Shown: positions 1 through 7,620, numbered from the stretch's first letter. The stretch: 24,181 bases of DNA from a bacterium (GCA_020626545.1 JAHKZS010000075.1:1-24181); one strand, 5' to 3'. Program-made: numbers and translations. Notes: generated by a model from the letters alone, not told the origin.

Positions 1-225
1 ATAAAATCCGCTAAGGGTACGGTAAAAGTAACTAAGGTAAAAAGCGGTACAACCTCGAAGATTTATAAGAAAGTTACCGTTAATAAAACCAGCGGAGCTA
101 TTACCTTTAAGAAGGGCAAGTATTCCAAAAAAACGTATAAGGTTAATCTTAAAATCACCGTAAGCGGAAACTCTGATTATAAATCAAAATCGCTCTCAAA
201 AACAGTCAGCGTAAAAGTAAAATAA
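1..225 (+). CDS. C-terminal end of a surface/secreted Ig-like (bacterial beta-sandwich) protein, 5' truncated
   Basis: Frame 1 is open from the first base to a TAA at 223-225 and gives 74 residues of a protein whose start lies outside the window. The residues are very rich in Lys, Thr, Ser and Val and alternate as in beta strands, ending in VSVKVK. The pattern (TYKVNLKITVSGNSDYKS followed by a short valine-rich strand) is what is seen in the repeated Ig-like tails of large extracellular proteins of gut Clostridia. No LPXTG sorting signal or membrane anchor follows, so if the protein is exported it is either released or attached through another domain. The family assignment rests on composition and pattern only. 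Its function cannot be told from this fragment. Confidence 0.6.
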   Translation: MKSAKGTVKVTKVKSGTTSKIYKKVTVNKTSGAITFKKGKYSKKTYKVNLKITVSGNSDYKSKSLSKTVSVKVK

Positions 226-313
226 TTAGGCTAATATATACATATTTCCGTAGGCAAATTAGTTAAACTTCACAAATTTCAAATTATTTGATAACTTAGG
301 CAAAACTAACCTA

Positions 314-341
314 TTGCATTTTGTAGAAAGTGTGGTAAAAT
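314..341 (+). promoter_or_regulatory. sigma-A-type promoter of the ferredoxin gene
   Basis: TTGCAT at 314-319 and TAAAAT at 336-341 are separated by 16 bases. A TG dinucleotide at 333-334 gives an extended -10 box. The ferredoxin start codon is 29 bases downstream of the -10 box. Confidence 0.6.
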
Positions 342-370
342 AAAGATAATAATTTAAGGAGGACTATATT

Positions 371-541
371 ATGGCATACAAGATTTCAGACGATTGCATT
401 ATGTGCGGAGCTTGTGTTGACGAGTGTCCTGTAAGCGCTATCTCTGAGGGCGACGGCAAATACGTTATCGACGCTGATACTTGCATCGATTGCGGTTCTT
501 GCGCTGATGTTTGTCCTGTAGGCGCTCCCTCTGAGGGATAA
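371..541 (+). CDS. Small 2[4Fe-4S] ferredoxin
   Basis: This 56-residue protein is a bacterial-type ferredoxin, a soluble low-potential electron carrier for anaerobic metabolism (for example with pyruvate:ferredoxin oxidoreductase or hydrogenase). Two CxxCxxCxxxCP motifs are visible, one around residues 9-20 (CIMCGACVDECP) and one around residues 38-49 (CIDCGSCADVCP). The two halves are related, as is usual for the clostridial ferredoxin fold. The length matches the classic clostridial ferredoxin of about 55 residues. The ATG at 371 follows an AAGGAGG site at 356-362. The gene stands alone between its own promoter and a strong terminator, which suggests high independent expression. The family call is secure, but the specific redox partner cannot be deduced. 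Confidence 0.97.
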   Translation: MAYKISDDCIMCGACVDECPVSAISEGDGKYVIDADTCIDCGSCADVCPVGAPSEG

Positions 542-561
542 TTTGCGATTAGTACTTAAGG

Positions 562-592
562 CGGCAAGGTTTAACCTTGCCGTTTTCTTTTT
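562..592 (+). terminator. Rho-independent terminator after the ferredoxin gene
   Basis: An 8-bp perfect stem (CGGCAAGG at 562-569 with CCTTGCCG at 575-582) has a 5-base loop and is followed directly by a T-rich run (583-592). It lies 20 bases after the ferredoxin stop codon. Confidence 0.9.
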
Positions 593-605
593 ATAATGGT
601 ATAAT
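577..605 (+). promoter_or_regulatory. Putative promoter of the methyltransferase-rsmI-folC operon
   Basis: TTGCCG at 577-582 and TATAAT at 600-605 are separated by 17 bases, with a TG at 597-598 forming an extended -10 box. The -35 hexamer sits inside the right arm of the ferredoxin terminator, so terminator and promoter overlap. A second TATAAT at 592-597 is an alternative -10 box. Confidence 0.5.
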
Positions 606-643
606 CATAATGTTATTATGTTTTTCTGAAAGGAAGTGAGCCT

Positions 644-1384
644 GTGTCCGATAAAAAAGAACATCTCGAGCCTCTCGGTAACGGAGTGGAGATTTACGTA
701 AACGAGTTTTACCATTTCTCCACCGATACAATCCTGCTCGCCGATTTCGCTAAGCCCAAGAAAAATTCAAAGGCGGTAGACCTCGGTACAGGCTGCGGAA
801 CTATTCCGTTTTTATGGAGCAGAAACGATACCTCGGTTAAAATCTCCGCCGTAGAAATCCAAAGCGGCGCGGTAAATTTAGCCGAACGCTCTAAGGAATA
901 CAACGGACTTTCTAATATAGACTTTATAAACGCCGATTTAAAGGAGCTCAAAGGCGTGCTTAAATTCGGTTATTACGACTTAGTTTGCTGTAATCCGCCG
1001 TATAAGCTCGACGGCAGCGGTATTAAAAATCCCGACAGCGAGAAGCTCTTAGCCCGCCACGAGCAGAGTTGTACGCTCGAGGATATCGTCCTAGCCGCTA
1101 AAAATCTCCTCCAGTTCGGCGGAAGATTTTGTATGTGCCAACGTCCCGAAAGGCTCACGGACGTTATGGAAGTTATGCGTAACAACAACCTCGAGCCTAA
1201 ACGGCTTAGGTTCGTACAACAGCGAAAGGACAAAAAGCCCAAGCTGTTTTTAATCGAGGGAAAACGTTCCTCGAAAAAGGGAAATCTCGTCGTAGAGCCT
1301 ACGCTCTTTATCGAGGAAAACGGAGAGTTTTCTCCGGAAATGCGTGAGATTTACGGAAGCTATAAGGATGGATATGATGAGTAA
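644..1384 (+). CDS. TrmN6/YfiC-type SAM-dependent methyltransferase (probable tRNA1(Val) adenine-N6 methyltransferase)
   Basis: This 246-residue protein is a class I SAM-dependent methyltransferase of the TrmN6/YfiC group, which methylates the exocyclic N6 of an adenine; E. coli YfiC acts on A37 of tRNA1(Val). The SAM-binding motif DLGTGCG is at residues 46-52 and the N6-adenine/glutamine methyltransferase signature NPPY at 117-120. The start is a GTG at 644, preceded by AGGAAG at 631-636. The gene overlaps the likely rsmI start by 8 bases, and this pairing with rsmI, also an RNA methyltransferase gene, fits a translation-related role. Such pairs are common in Firmicutes. The exact substrate is inferred from the family. 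N6-methylation of a protein Gln or of another RNA cannot be excluded from sequence alone. Confidence 0.85.
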   Translation: MSDKKEHLEPLGNGVEIYVNEFYHFSTDTILLADFAKPKKNSKAVDLGTGCGTIPFLWSRNDTSVKISAVEIQSGAVNLAERSKEYNGLSNIDFINADLKELKGVLKFGYYDLVCCNPPYKLDGSGIKNPDSEKLLARHEQSCTLEDIVLAAKNLLQFGGRFCMCQRPERLTDVMEVMRNNNLEPKRLRFVQQRKDKKPKLFLIEGKRSSKKGNLVVEPTLFIEENGEFSPEMREIYGSYKDGYDE

Positions 1385-2195
1385 ATTATATGTAGTGGGA
1401 ACTCCTATCGGTAATTTATCCGATTTATCGCCGAGGGCGGTAGAAACCTTGTCCGAGGTCGATTTTATCGCCGCCGAGGACACCAGAGTTACCCTTAAAC
1501 TTCTAAACCATTTCGGAATCAAAAAACCGATGGTGAGTTATTATGAACACAATAAACGCGAGCGCGGGGAGATTATCTGCGCCCGTATCTTAAAGGGCGA
1601 AACCTGCGCTATCGTCACCGACGCCGGTATGCCGTGTATATCCGACCCCGGTGAAGATTTAATCAAGCTCTGTGAAGAAAAGGGAATACAGACTATCGTT
1701 ATCCCGGGACCGAGCGCGGTTATCTCGGCTTTAGCCGTGAGCGGACTTGAAACGGGTAGATTTTGTTTCGAGGGATTTTTAAGCGTAAATAAAAAAAGCC
1801 GAAAAGAACACCTCGAAAGCCTGAAAAATGAGCGCAGAACGATGATATTCTACGAAGCTCCGCATAAACTCCCCTCAACCTTAAAGGACTTATACTCCGC
1901 GTTCGGCGAAAGAAAGCTCTCTATAGTGCGTGAGATTACTAAAATCCACGAGGAAGTTATTCGGACTACGACTAAAACCGCCGCCGAAGAACTCGCGGAC
2001 AGCGGTATCAAGGGCGAAATAGTCCTTGTACTCGAGGGTAAAAAGGACGAGGAAAAGGAGAGCTATACTCTTGAGTCCGCCGTAGAGCTGGCGAAAAAGC
2101 TGGTTGAAAACGGCGCTAAAACGAGCGAAGCCGCTAAAGAAATCGCCTCGCTCACAGGTTTTAAGAAAAACGAAATTTATAAGGAACTTATATGA
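1377..2195 (+). CDS. rsmI: 16S rRNA (cytidine(1402)-2'-O)-methyltransferase RsmI
   Basis: RsmI uses SAM to methylate the 2'-O of C1402 in the decoding centre of 16S rRNA. Family motifs are all present: VGTPIGNLSDLSPRAVETL close to the N-terminus, AEDTR, GMPCISDPG, IPGPSAV and FYEAPHKL. These belong to the tetrapyrrole-methylase-like fold. I chose ATG 1377, giving 272 residues, because it starts exactly at the conserved MSKLYVVGTP and has AAGGA at 1364-1368 eight bases upstream. The frame stays open upstream to a GTG at 1344, but that would add residues not seen in the family. The gene overlaps the preceding methyltransferase gene by 8 bases and shares an ATGA overlap with folC, so the three genes are translationally coupled. 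Confidence 0.95.
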   Translation: MSKLYVVGTPIGNLSDLSPRAVETLSEVDFIAAEDTRVTLKLLNHFGIKKPMVSYYEHNKRERGEIICARILKGETCAIVTDAGMPCISDPGEDLIKLCEEKGIQTIVIPGPSAVISALAVSGLETGRFCFEGFLSVNKKSRKEHLESLKNERRTMIFYEAPHKLPSTLKDLYSAFGERKLSIVREITKIHEEVIRTTTKTAAEELADSGIKGEIVLVLEGKKDEEKESYTLESAVELAKKLVENGAKTSEAAKEIASLTGFKKNEIYKELI

Positions 2196-3451
2196 CATCA
2201 CTAGAAAAAATTCACTCGCTCGATAAATTCGGTTCACGACCGGGGCTCGAGCGAATTAAAAAATTTTTAGATATACTCGGCAATCCCCAGGACTCTCTAA
2301 AGTTCGTACATGTCGCCGGTACCAACGGCAAAGGCTCTACCTGCGCGCTTATAAGCAGTGTTTTGACCTCTGCCGGTTACAAGACGGGGCTGTTTATTTC
2401 GCCGTTTATAGTCGATTTCAGGGAGCGTATTCAGATTAACGGCGAGATGATTTCCGAAGAAACTCTGAACGACGCCGTCGAAAAGACTTTCCCGATAATC
2501 GAAAAACTTCGAGCCGAGGGCTGTATAATTACCGAGTTTGAGTACGTTATGGCGCTCGAGTTTTATATCCACAAAAACGCGGGTTGCGATGTAGTTGTAC
2601 TTGAAACAGGTATGGGCGGACTTCTCGACTGCACCAATGTGATAAAACCGCCGCTTTGTACCGTGATTACTAAAATCGGTCTCGACCATACCGCCGTGCT
2701 CGGCGATACTATCGAAGAAATTACTCTCCAAAAATGCGGAATTATAAAGAACGGCTCGCCCGCGGTAACAGCTTCTCAGCTCGACGAAGCTATGGCGGTT
2801 ATCGAGAAGAACTGCGTCGATAAAAACGTCCGCCTTATTAAGAGCGAAGATATTAATCTGAACGTTCTTAGCGAAACTATTTACTCGACCGTTTTCGAGT
2901 ACAACAAGCTGAAAATCGAGCTGGATTTTATCGGAGAGCATCAGCTCGAAAACGCTAAAAACGCCCTTGCCTGTATCGAGGTGCTTAGGGAAAATTACAC
3001 TATCTCCGACGATAATATAATCGACGGCTTTAAAAACGCGGTGAATCCCGCGAGGTTTGAGCTTATGAGCGAAAATCCGCTCATTATACTCGACGGAGCG
3101 CATAATCCCGACGGAATAAACGCGCTTAAAAACGCTGTCGAAAAATATAACCCGAAAAAATCCGCTGTTCTTATACTCGGTATGCTCGCCGATAAAGACA
3201 GCAAAAGCTCTATTAAAATCCTCGAGGGGTTATTCGATACGGTTTATACCGTGCCTGTAAATAACCCTCGAACTCTGAGCTCGGAAAAGCTCGCCGAGGA
3301 ATGTAAACCGTATTTTAAAAATGTTAAGGTGTTCGGTGATGTAAAATCCGCCTTAGACAGCGCCGTAACATATGCCGAAGAAACCGACAGCCTTTTGGTA
3401 ATCGCGGGTTCTCTGTATATGGCGAGCGAGGTAAGACCGTATTTAATTTAA
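2192..3451 (+). CDS. folC: Folylpolyglutamate synthase / dihydrofolate synthase FolC
   Basis: FolC is a Mur-ligase-type ATP-dependent enzyme that adds glutamate to dihydropteroate and/or extends folate polyglutamate tails in the cytoplasm. The 419 residues match the usual length. Visible signatures are the P-loop HVAGTNGKGST near residue 40, a GLFISPF segment, the TGMGGLLDCTNV segment, ITKIGLDHTAVLG, and the C-terminal Mur-ligase motif LDGAHNPDG. Whether the enzyme is bifunctional (FolC with dihydrofolate synthase activity) or mainly a folylpolyglutamate synthase cannot be decided here, and no other folate gene lies nearby. The start ATG overlaps the rsmI stop (ATGA, 2192-2195). The gene closes the operon and is followed by a hairpin terminator. 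Confidence 0.95.
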   Translation: MTSLEKIHSLDKFGSRPGLERIKKFLDILGNPQDSLKFVHVAGTNGKGSTCALISSVLTSAGYKTGLFISPFIVDFRERIQINGEMISEETLNDAVEKTFPIIEKLRAEGCIITEFEYVMALEFYIHKNAGCDVVVLETGMGGLLDCTNVIKPPLCTVITKIGLDHTAVLGDTIEEITLQKCGIIKNGSPAVTASQLDEAMAVIEKNCVDKNVRLIKSEDINLNVLSETIYSTVFEYNKLKIELDFIGEHQLENAKNALACIEVLRENYTISDDNIIDGFKNAVNPARFELMSENPLIILDGAHNPDGINALKNAVEKYNPKKSAVLILGMLADKDSKSSIKILEGLFDTVYTVPVNNPRTLSSEKLAEECKPYFKNVKVFGDVKSALDSAVTYAEETDSLLVIAGSLYMASEVRPYLI

Positions 3452-3505
3452 TAAGAAGCGCGAACATAGAGTACAAAAAATAACCTATACTGCGACAAAT
3501 TTTTT

Positions 3506-3541
3506 AACCTATACCGTTTATAATGGTATAGGTTTTATTTT
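3506..3541 (+). terminator. Rho-independent terminator after folC
   Basis: A 10-bp stem (AACCTATACC at 3506-3515 with GGTATAGGTT at 3525-3534) has a 9-base loop and is followed by a T-rich stretch. The left arm is duplicated upstream: TAACCTATAC is at 3481-3490 and again at 3505-3514, so an alternative hairpin is possible. No convincing sigma-H promoter for spoIIAA could be found between here and 3571. Confidence 0.7.
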
Positions 3542-3570
3542 ATCTATAAGTCATTGAAAGGAAGTTAGAA

Positions 3571-3870
3571 ATGCTGGACGCGGACTATAAAAATGATGTT
3601 CTTACCGTTTTTCTAAACGGCGAAATAGACCATGACCGCGCCGCCGATATCCGCTGTGCTATCGACGGACGGATAAATACCCTTAGACCTAAAAAGCTTG
3701 AGCTGGATTTTTCGAAGGTCAGCTTTATGGACAGCTCGGGTATAGGTCTGATTATGGGGAGATACCGAGCCGTCGGGCTTGTCGGCGGAGTGCTTAAAAT
3801 AAAAAATATACCCGATAATCTCACGCGGATTATCGAGCTTAGCGGTGTAACTTCTCTGGGGGTGCTGTGA
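3571..3870 (+). CDS. spoIIAA: Anti-sigma F factor antagonist SpoIIAA
   Basis: SpoIIAA is the STAS-domain switch protein that, when unphosphorylated, binds the SpoIIAB-sigma-F complex and frees sigma F in the forespore. The 99 residues form a single STAS domain. The phosphorylation motif SFMDSSGIGLI is present, with Ser55 aligning to Ser58 of Bacillus subtilis SpoIIAA. The protein is somewhat shorter than the 117-residue B. subtilis protein, mostly at its C-terminus. An AAAGGAAG site at 3557-3564 sits seven bases before the ATG. It is the first gene of the canonical three-gene spoIIA operon and is joined to spoIIAB by a TGATG overlap. The identification is supported by both sequence and gene order. 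Confidence 0.96.
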   Translation: MLDADYKNDVLTVFLNGEIDHDRAADIRCAIDGRINTLRPKKLELDFSKVSFMDSSGIGLIMGRYRAVGLVGGVLKIKNIPDNLTRIIELSGVTSLGVL

Positions 3871-4304
3871 TGAAATCTATAAACGAAATGCATATTAAAT
3901 TCCCGAGCAAAAGTCTTAACGAGGGCTTTGCCCGCAGTGTAGTGTCGGCGTTCGTTATGGAACTCGACCCGACTATCGCCGAGCTCGCCGATATAAAAAC
4001 CGCTGTCAGCGAAGCCGTCACGAACTGTATCGTACACGGCTATCGGCGTGAGGCGGGAGTAGTTTACATAGACGCCTATATCTACGAGGATAAGCTCGTC
4101 GTCCTGAAAATCCGTGATAAAGGCGTCGGCATCGAAGATATAAAAGAAGCAATGAAACCGCTGTTTACAACCGCCGCCGACGAGGAGAGAGCGGGGCTTG
4201 GATTCGCGGTAATGCAGAGCTTTATGGATAAAGTAAAGGTGCGTTCCGCCGTCGGCAAGGGTACGACAGTAACCCTCGAAAAGAAGATAGTACCCACCCG
4301 ATGA
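3870..4304 (+). CDS. spoIIAB: Anti-sigma F factor / serine kinase SpoIIAB
   Basis: SpoIIAB is a GHKL-fold protein that binds and inhibits sigma F and phosphorylates SpoIIAA using ATP. With the ATG at 3870 the protein has 144 residues and begins MKSINEMH, which matches the MKNEMH start of the B. subtilis protein; a GTG at 3867 would add one residue. The ATP-binding site is complete: the N-box EAVTNCIVHGY contains Glu48 and Asn52 (Glu46 and Asn50 in B. subtilis), the G1 box is DKGVGI and the G2 box is GLGFAVM. The PLFTT segment of the lid is also conserved. The start codon overlaps the spoIIAA stop and the end overlaps sigF (ATGA), so the anti-sigma factor and the sigma factor are made in a coupled ratio. 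Confidence 0.97.
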   Translation: MKSINEMHIKFPSKSLNEGFARSVVSAFVMELDPTIAELADIKTAVSEAVTNCIVHGYRREAGVVYIDAYIYEDKLVVLKIRDKGVGIEDIKEAMKPLFTTAADEERAGLGFAVMQSFMDKVKVRSAVGKGTTVTLEKKIVPTR

Positions 4305-4951
4305 ACGATAAAATGGTTGAGGACAATCTCGCGTTGGTACACGCCTGTTGTAAGCGTTTCAGAAACCGCGGGATTGAGTACGAGGAGCTTTACTCCGCGG
4401 GCTGTATGGGACTTGTCAAGGCGGTTAACCGCTTTAATCCCGATTTAAAACTGCAACTTTCCACCTACGCCGTACCCGTGATTCTAGGCGAGATTAAACG
4501 GCTTTTTCGTGACGGCGGAACGGTTAAAGTCAGCCGAAGTTTAAAGGAACTCTCCCTCAAAATTAACAGCGAAACTAAAAAGTTTACTGAACAACACGAC
4601 CGAACCCCTACCGTAGAGGAGTTGTCAAAAATCCTCGGCGAACCCGAGGAGAAAATCGCCGACGCGATAAACTCGGCGCGCTATCCGTTATCGCTCACAA
4701 ATTCCTACGAGGACGACGATAATCGACAAATTGATTTGCCCGCCGATGATATAATGGAGAAGCTGACGGAAAAGCTCGCGCTTAACGAGGTCTTAAAACT
4801 GCTAAACCGAGAAGATAAAAAAATAATCGAGCTTCGGTATTTTAAATACCAAACCCAGTGCGAAACCGCTAAAGCGCTCAATATGACTCAGGTTCAAGTC
4901 AGCCGTCGGGAAAAGAAAATTTTATTATTTCTAAGAGAAAAGCTTGCTTGA
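4301..4951 (+). CDS. sigF: RNA polymerase sporulation sigma factor SigF (sigma F)
   Basis: Sigma F directs early forespore transcription during endospore formation. Region 2 is seen in LVHACCKRFRNRG and in the near-invariant LSTYAVPVILGEIKR at residues 53-67, followed by DGGTVKVSRSLKEL (region 3). A C-terminal region 4 helix-turn-helix around residues 185-208 contains MTQVQVSRREKKIL, very close to the B. subtilis sequence. At 216 residues it is shorter than the 255-residue B. subtilis protein: about 35 N-terminal residues, the region before 2.1, are missing. The only usable start in this frame is the ATG that overlaps the spoIIAB stop. Gene order spoIIAA-spoIIAB-sigF confirms the identity over sigma G, whose gene lies elsewhere in spore formers. 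No terminator follows immediately; the nearest is at 5088-5119. Confidence 0.95.
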   Translation: MNDKMVEDNLALVHACCKRFRNRGIEYEELYSAGCMGLVKAVNRFNPDLKLQLSTYAVPVILGEIKRLFRDGGTVKVSRSLKELSLKINSETKKFTEQHDRTPTVEELSKILGEPEEKIADAINSARYPLSLTNSYEDDDNRQIDLPADDIMEKLTEKLALNEVLKLLNREDKKIIELRYFKYQTQCETAKALNMTQVQVSRREKKILLFLREKLA

Positions 4952-4952
4952 A

Positions 4953-5011
4953 TTGTCATTCTGAGCGGTCGCGAAGCGGATTTGTGCCGGCAAATAGCCG
5001 AAGGATCTTTT
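4953..5011 (+). repeat. REP-like dispersed repeat (TTGTCATTCTGAGCG type)
   Basis: The stretch begins TTGTCATTCTGAGCG (4953-4967) and ends GAAGGATCTTTT. I know this head and tail from short dispersed intergenic repeats in many bacterial genomes. Between them lies a hairpin: CGG plus ATTTG (4977-4984) pair with CAAAT and CCG (4991-5000) around a TGCCGG loop. Only one copy is in the window, so its repeat nature rests on recognition of the motif. Confidence 0.5.
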
Positions 5012-5038
5012 CTCGCACATTAACTTCGCGCAACATAT

Positions 5039-5068
5039 ACTGCCTTTAATTAGACTGCCTTTAATTTA
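5039..5068 (+). repeat. Two-copy tandem repeat, 15-bp unit
   Basis: The unit ACTGCCTTTAATTAG at 5039-5053 is followed directly by ACTGCCTTTAATTTA at 5054-5068, which differs at the second-last base. It is non-coding and probably a recent slippage duplication. Confidence 0.8.
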
Positions 5069-5087
5069 TAAAATCTCCACAAAGCGA

Positions 5088-5119
5088 AAACGACGTATCG
5101 AAAGATACGCCGTTTTTGT
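5088..5119. terminator. Bidirectional terminator between sigF and metA
   Basis: CGTATC (5094-5099) pairs with GATACG (5104-5109) around a GAAA tetraloop. After one mismatch, AAACG (5088-5092) pairs with CGTTT (5111-5115). A T run follows on the + strand, and a weaker one on the - strand. The two flanking operons converge here, so it can serve both. Confidence 0.8.
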
Positions 5120-6048
5120 TATTCACATATTTTTTTTAAATTCTCCAGGTCGTAAGGAGTTTGCTGGTAAACGTAGTAGTTGAGCCAGTTTGTGTAGATT
5201 AGCGAAGCGTAGCTTTTCCAGCTCATCGGCGGTGAAGCGCACGGATTATCGTCGGGAAAGTAGTGCTTCGGAACTTTTATCTCGAGCCCTTTGTTAATAT
5301 CCCTGAAATATTCCCTCGCTAAAGTGTCGCGGTCGTACTCGGCGTGACCGAGTATATAGAACTCGCGGCCGTTTTTACTGCAAACTATCGCGACTCCCGC
5401 CTCGTCGCTCTTGGCGAGAATTTCAAGCTTCGGATGCTTGTCTATATCTTTCTCGACAACTCCCGTGTAACGTGAGTGAGGAATTTTAAATGTGTCGTCG
5501 AACCCTCTTAAAATCGGGTGGAGCGGGTTAAGTATAATGTGCTCGAAAACTCCCGAAAGCTTTTCCCCGAACTCGAACTTTCTAACGCCGTAGCGGTGGT
5601 ATAAACCCGCCTGAGCGCCCCAGCAGATGTGGAAAGTCGAGTACACGTTCGTCTTAGCCCAGTCGAGAATTTCGCACAATTCTTCCCAGTAATCCACTTC
5701 CTCAAAATCCATCAACTCCACAGGCGCGCCCGTGACAATCATTCCGTCGAAACGCTGGTTTTTAATCTCGTCAAAGGTTTTGTAGAATGTCGTAAGATGA
5801 CGGCGCGGAGTGTGCTTGGATTTATGAGTAGCCATCTGCAAAAGCTCGATATCGACTTGCAGGGGAGAGTTGCCCAGCAATCTCATAAGCTGAGTTTCCG
5901 TCTCGATTTTAGTCGGCATAAGATTCAGAATAACAATCTTTAGCGGACGGATATCCTGGCTCAACGCTCTCTCCTCGGACATCACAAATATGTTTTCTTC
6001 CTCTAATATCTTAATCGCGGGAAGATTACTCTGTACCTTAATAGGCAT
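5119..6048 (-). CDS. metAA: Homoserine O-acetyltransferase, MetA family
   Basis: This is a MetA-family homoserine acyltransferase, the first committed step of methionine synthesis. The 309 residues match the family. The catalytic Cys142 is in HICWGAQAG, and His235 and Glu237 are in LGHAEYD, numbered as in E. coli MetA. Residue 111 is Glu in the segment [10 protein letters not shown]. In this family Glu111 (as in Bacillus cereus) goes with acetyl-CoA use and Gly111 (E. coli) with succinyl-CoA use, so I call it an acetyltransferase although many databases label such genes metA succinyltransferase. The gene lies 24 bases downstream of proS on the same strand with an AAGGTGA site just upstream, and is probably co-transcribed with proS. 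No SAM riboswitch or T-box was seen before it. Confidence 0.93.
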   Translation of the reverse strand: MPIKVQSNLPAIKILEEENIFVMSEERALSQDIRPLKIVILNLMPTKIETETQLMRLLGNSPLQVDIELLQMATHKSKHTPRRHLTTFYKTFDEIKNQRFDGMIVTGAPVELMDFEEVDYWEELCEILDWAKTNVYSTFHICWGAQAGLYHRYGVRKFEFGEKLSGVFEHIILNPLHPILRGFDDTFKIPHSRYTGVVEKDIDKHPKLEILAKSDEAGVAIVCSKNGREFYILGHAEYDRDTLAREYFRDINKGLEIKVPKHYFPDDNPCASPPMSWKSYASLIYTNWLNYYVYQQTPYDLENLKKICE

Positions 6049-6072
6049 AAAATCACCTTAGTTAAATGTTAA

Positions 6073-7512
6073 TTAATACTGCTTGCCCCAGTAAACCATA
6101 TGCTTAGCGGGTTTTCCGCAACATACGCAGGTATCCGATAAATGCTCCTCTTTAAACGGAATGCAACGGCTCTTAACTCCGCCTGTAACTTCCTTGAGCT
6201 TATCCTCACACTCGCTGTTTCCGCACCACATAGCCTTGATAAATCCGCCCTGCTCTTTTCCGAGCTCAACGAACTGCTCGTAAGTAGTCGCTACGTGAGT
6301 TTTCTCTTTCATATTTTCTAAAGCTCTCTCGTACATAGCGTCGTGGATAAGCTGTAAAACTTCCTCGATTTTATCTTCTAAGTTGTCGAGAGGAGTAAAG
6401 ATTTTTTCTCTTGTATCTCTGCGTACAATTACGCACTGGTTGTTCTCTATATCCTTCGGGCCGATTTCTACTCTTACGGGAACGCCCTTCATCTCGTACT
6501 CCGAGAACTTCCATCCCGGAGCGTGATCGCTGTCGTCGAGTTTAACTCTGAACTTTTTGGAAAGTCTTTCTTTAAGCTCGTTAGCCTTGTCGAGTACGCC
6601 CTCTTTATGCTGAGCGATAGGAATAACCGCTACTTGAATCGGGCTGATCTTAGGCGGAAGAATAAGTCCGTCGTCGTCGCCGTGAACCATAATAATAGCG
6701 CCGATCATTCTTGTAGATGTACCCCAGGAAGTCTGGTGGGGGTAATGGAGCTTATTGTCGCGGCCCTGGAATTTAATATCGAACGCCTTAGCGAAGCCGT
6801 CGCCGAAATAGTGCGAGGTACCGCCCTGAAGCGCTACGCCGTTGTGCATCATCGGCTCGATAGTGTAGGTAGCTTCCGCTCCCGCAAATCTCTCTTTTTC
6901 TGTCTTTTCACCGACTACCGCGGGGATAGCGAGAGTTTCTCTGTAGAAATCCTCGTAAACCTTGAGCATACGGAGAGTTTCCTCCTTAGCCTCCTCGGCG
7001 GTTTCGTGCATTGTATGACCTTCCTGCCATAAGAACTCGGAGTTCCTGAGGAAAGGTCTTGTAGTTTTTTCCCATCTTACAACCGAACACCACTGGTTGT
7101 AGAGCTTAGGTAAATCACGGTAGGTTTCGATTACCTTTTTATAATGCTCGCAGAAAAGAACTTCCGAAGTCGGACGAACACAGAGGCGCTCGGTTAACTT
7201 TTCCTGACCGCCTACTGTAACCCACGCGCATTCGGGAGCGAATCCCTCTACGTGATCTTTTTCCTTTTGGAGCATACTCTCGGGGATAAACAGCGGCATA
7301 TATACGTTCTCGACGCCGGTTTCCTTGAAACGTCTGTCCATATCCGCCTGAATATTCTCCCAGATAGCGTAACCGTAAGGGCGGAATACCATACAGCCCT
7401 TAACGCTGGAATAGTCGATTAACTCGGCTTTTTTAACTATATCTGTATACCATTTAGCAAAGTCCTCGTCGCGGCTCGTAATAGCCTCGACCATTTTCTT
7501 ATTCTTAGCCAT
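6073..7512 (-). CDS. proS: Prolyl-tRNA synthetase, type 3 (archaeal/eukaryote-like)
   Basis: This class II aminoacyl-tRNA synthetase charges tRNA-Pro with proline. The 479-residue length, the absence of an editing insertion and the C-terminal cysteine-rich zinc-binding segment (CGNSECEDK ... CVCCGK) ending in a Tyr are typical of the type 3 ProS found in many Firmicutes. Class II motifs are visible as [13 protein letters not shown], the [23 protein letters not shown] block and the [10 protein letters not shown] segment. I chose ATG 7512 because an excellent GGAGGT lies just upstream. The frame stays open to an ATG at 7557, but that codon lies inside the promoter and cannot be in the mRNA. It is followed closely by metA. 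Confidence 0.96.
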   Translation of the reverse strand: MAKNKKMVEAITSRDEDFAKWYTDIVKKAELIDYSSVKGCMVFRPYGYAIWENIQADMDRRFKETGVENVYMPLFIPESMLQKEKDHVEGFAPECAWVTVGGQEKLTERLCVRPTSEVLFCEHYKKVIETYRDLPKLYNQWCSVVRWEKTTRPFLRNSEFLWQEGHTMHETAEEAKEETLRMLKVYEDFYRETLAIPAVVGEKTEKERFAGAEATYTIEPMMHNGVALQGGTSHYFGDGFAKAFDIKFQGRDNKLHYPHQTSWGTSTRMIGAIIMVHGDDDGLILPPKISPIQVAVIPIAQHKEGVLDKANELKERLSKKFRVKLDDSDHAPGWKFSEYEMKGVPVRVEIGPKDIENNQCVIVRRDTREKIFTPLDNLEDKIEEVLQLIHDAMYERALENMKEKTHVATTYEQFVELGKEQGGFIKAMWCGNSECEDKLKEVTGGVKSRCIPFKEEHLSDTCVCCGKPAKHMVYWGKQY

Positions 7513-7548
7513 AATGACCTCCGTATCTTTCTTTTTCATAACATTCCT

Positions 7549-7577
7549 ATTATACATAATTTCGCGCGTTTTTTCAA
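7549..7577 (-). promoter_or_regulatory. sigma-A promoter of proS-metA
   Basis: Reading the - strand, TTGAAA (7577-7572) and TATAAT (7554-7549) are separated by exactly 17 bases. The transcript should start near 7542, about 30 bases before the proS ATG, which settles the choice of the downstream start codon. Confidence 0.85.
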
Positions 7578-7620
7578 GCTTTATGTATTAACGCGGTATT
7601 ATAAAATCTTATTTCTTGAA

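Noticed and set aside
1344..1376. GTG start for rsmI adding 11 residues
   Set aside because: The added residues are not conserved in RsmI, and the ATG at 1377 has a well-spaced AAGGA site.
2297..3103. 268-codon open frame on the - strand opposite folC
   Set aside because: It lies fully inside a clear FolC coding region, has no ribosome binding site or family motifs, and arises from the codon bias of the + strand gene.
3451..3570. sigma-H promoter for the spoIIA operon
   Set aside because: No AGGA-type -35 with a GAAT-type -10 at proper spacing was found; only weak sigma-A-like boxes overlap the terminator.
6049..6072. SAM riboswitch ahead of metA
   Set aside because: Only 24 bases separate metA from proS, which is too short for any SAM riboswitch.
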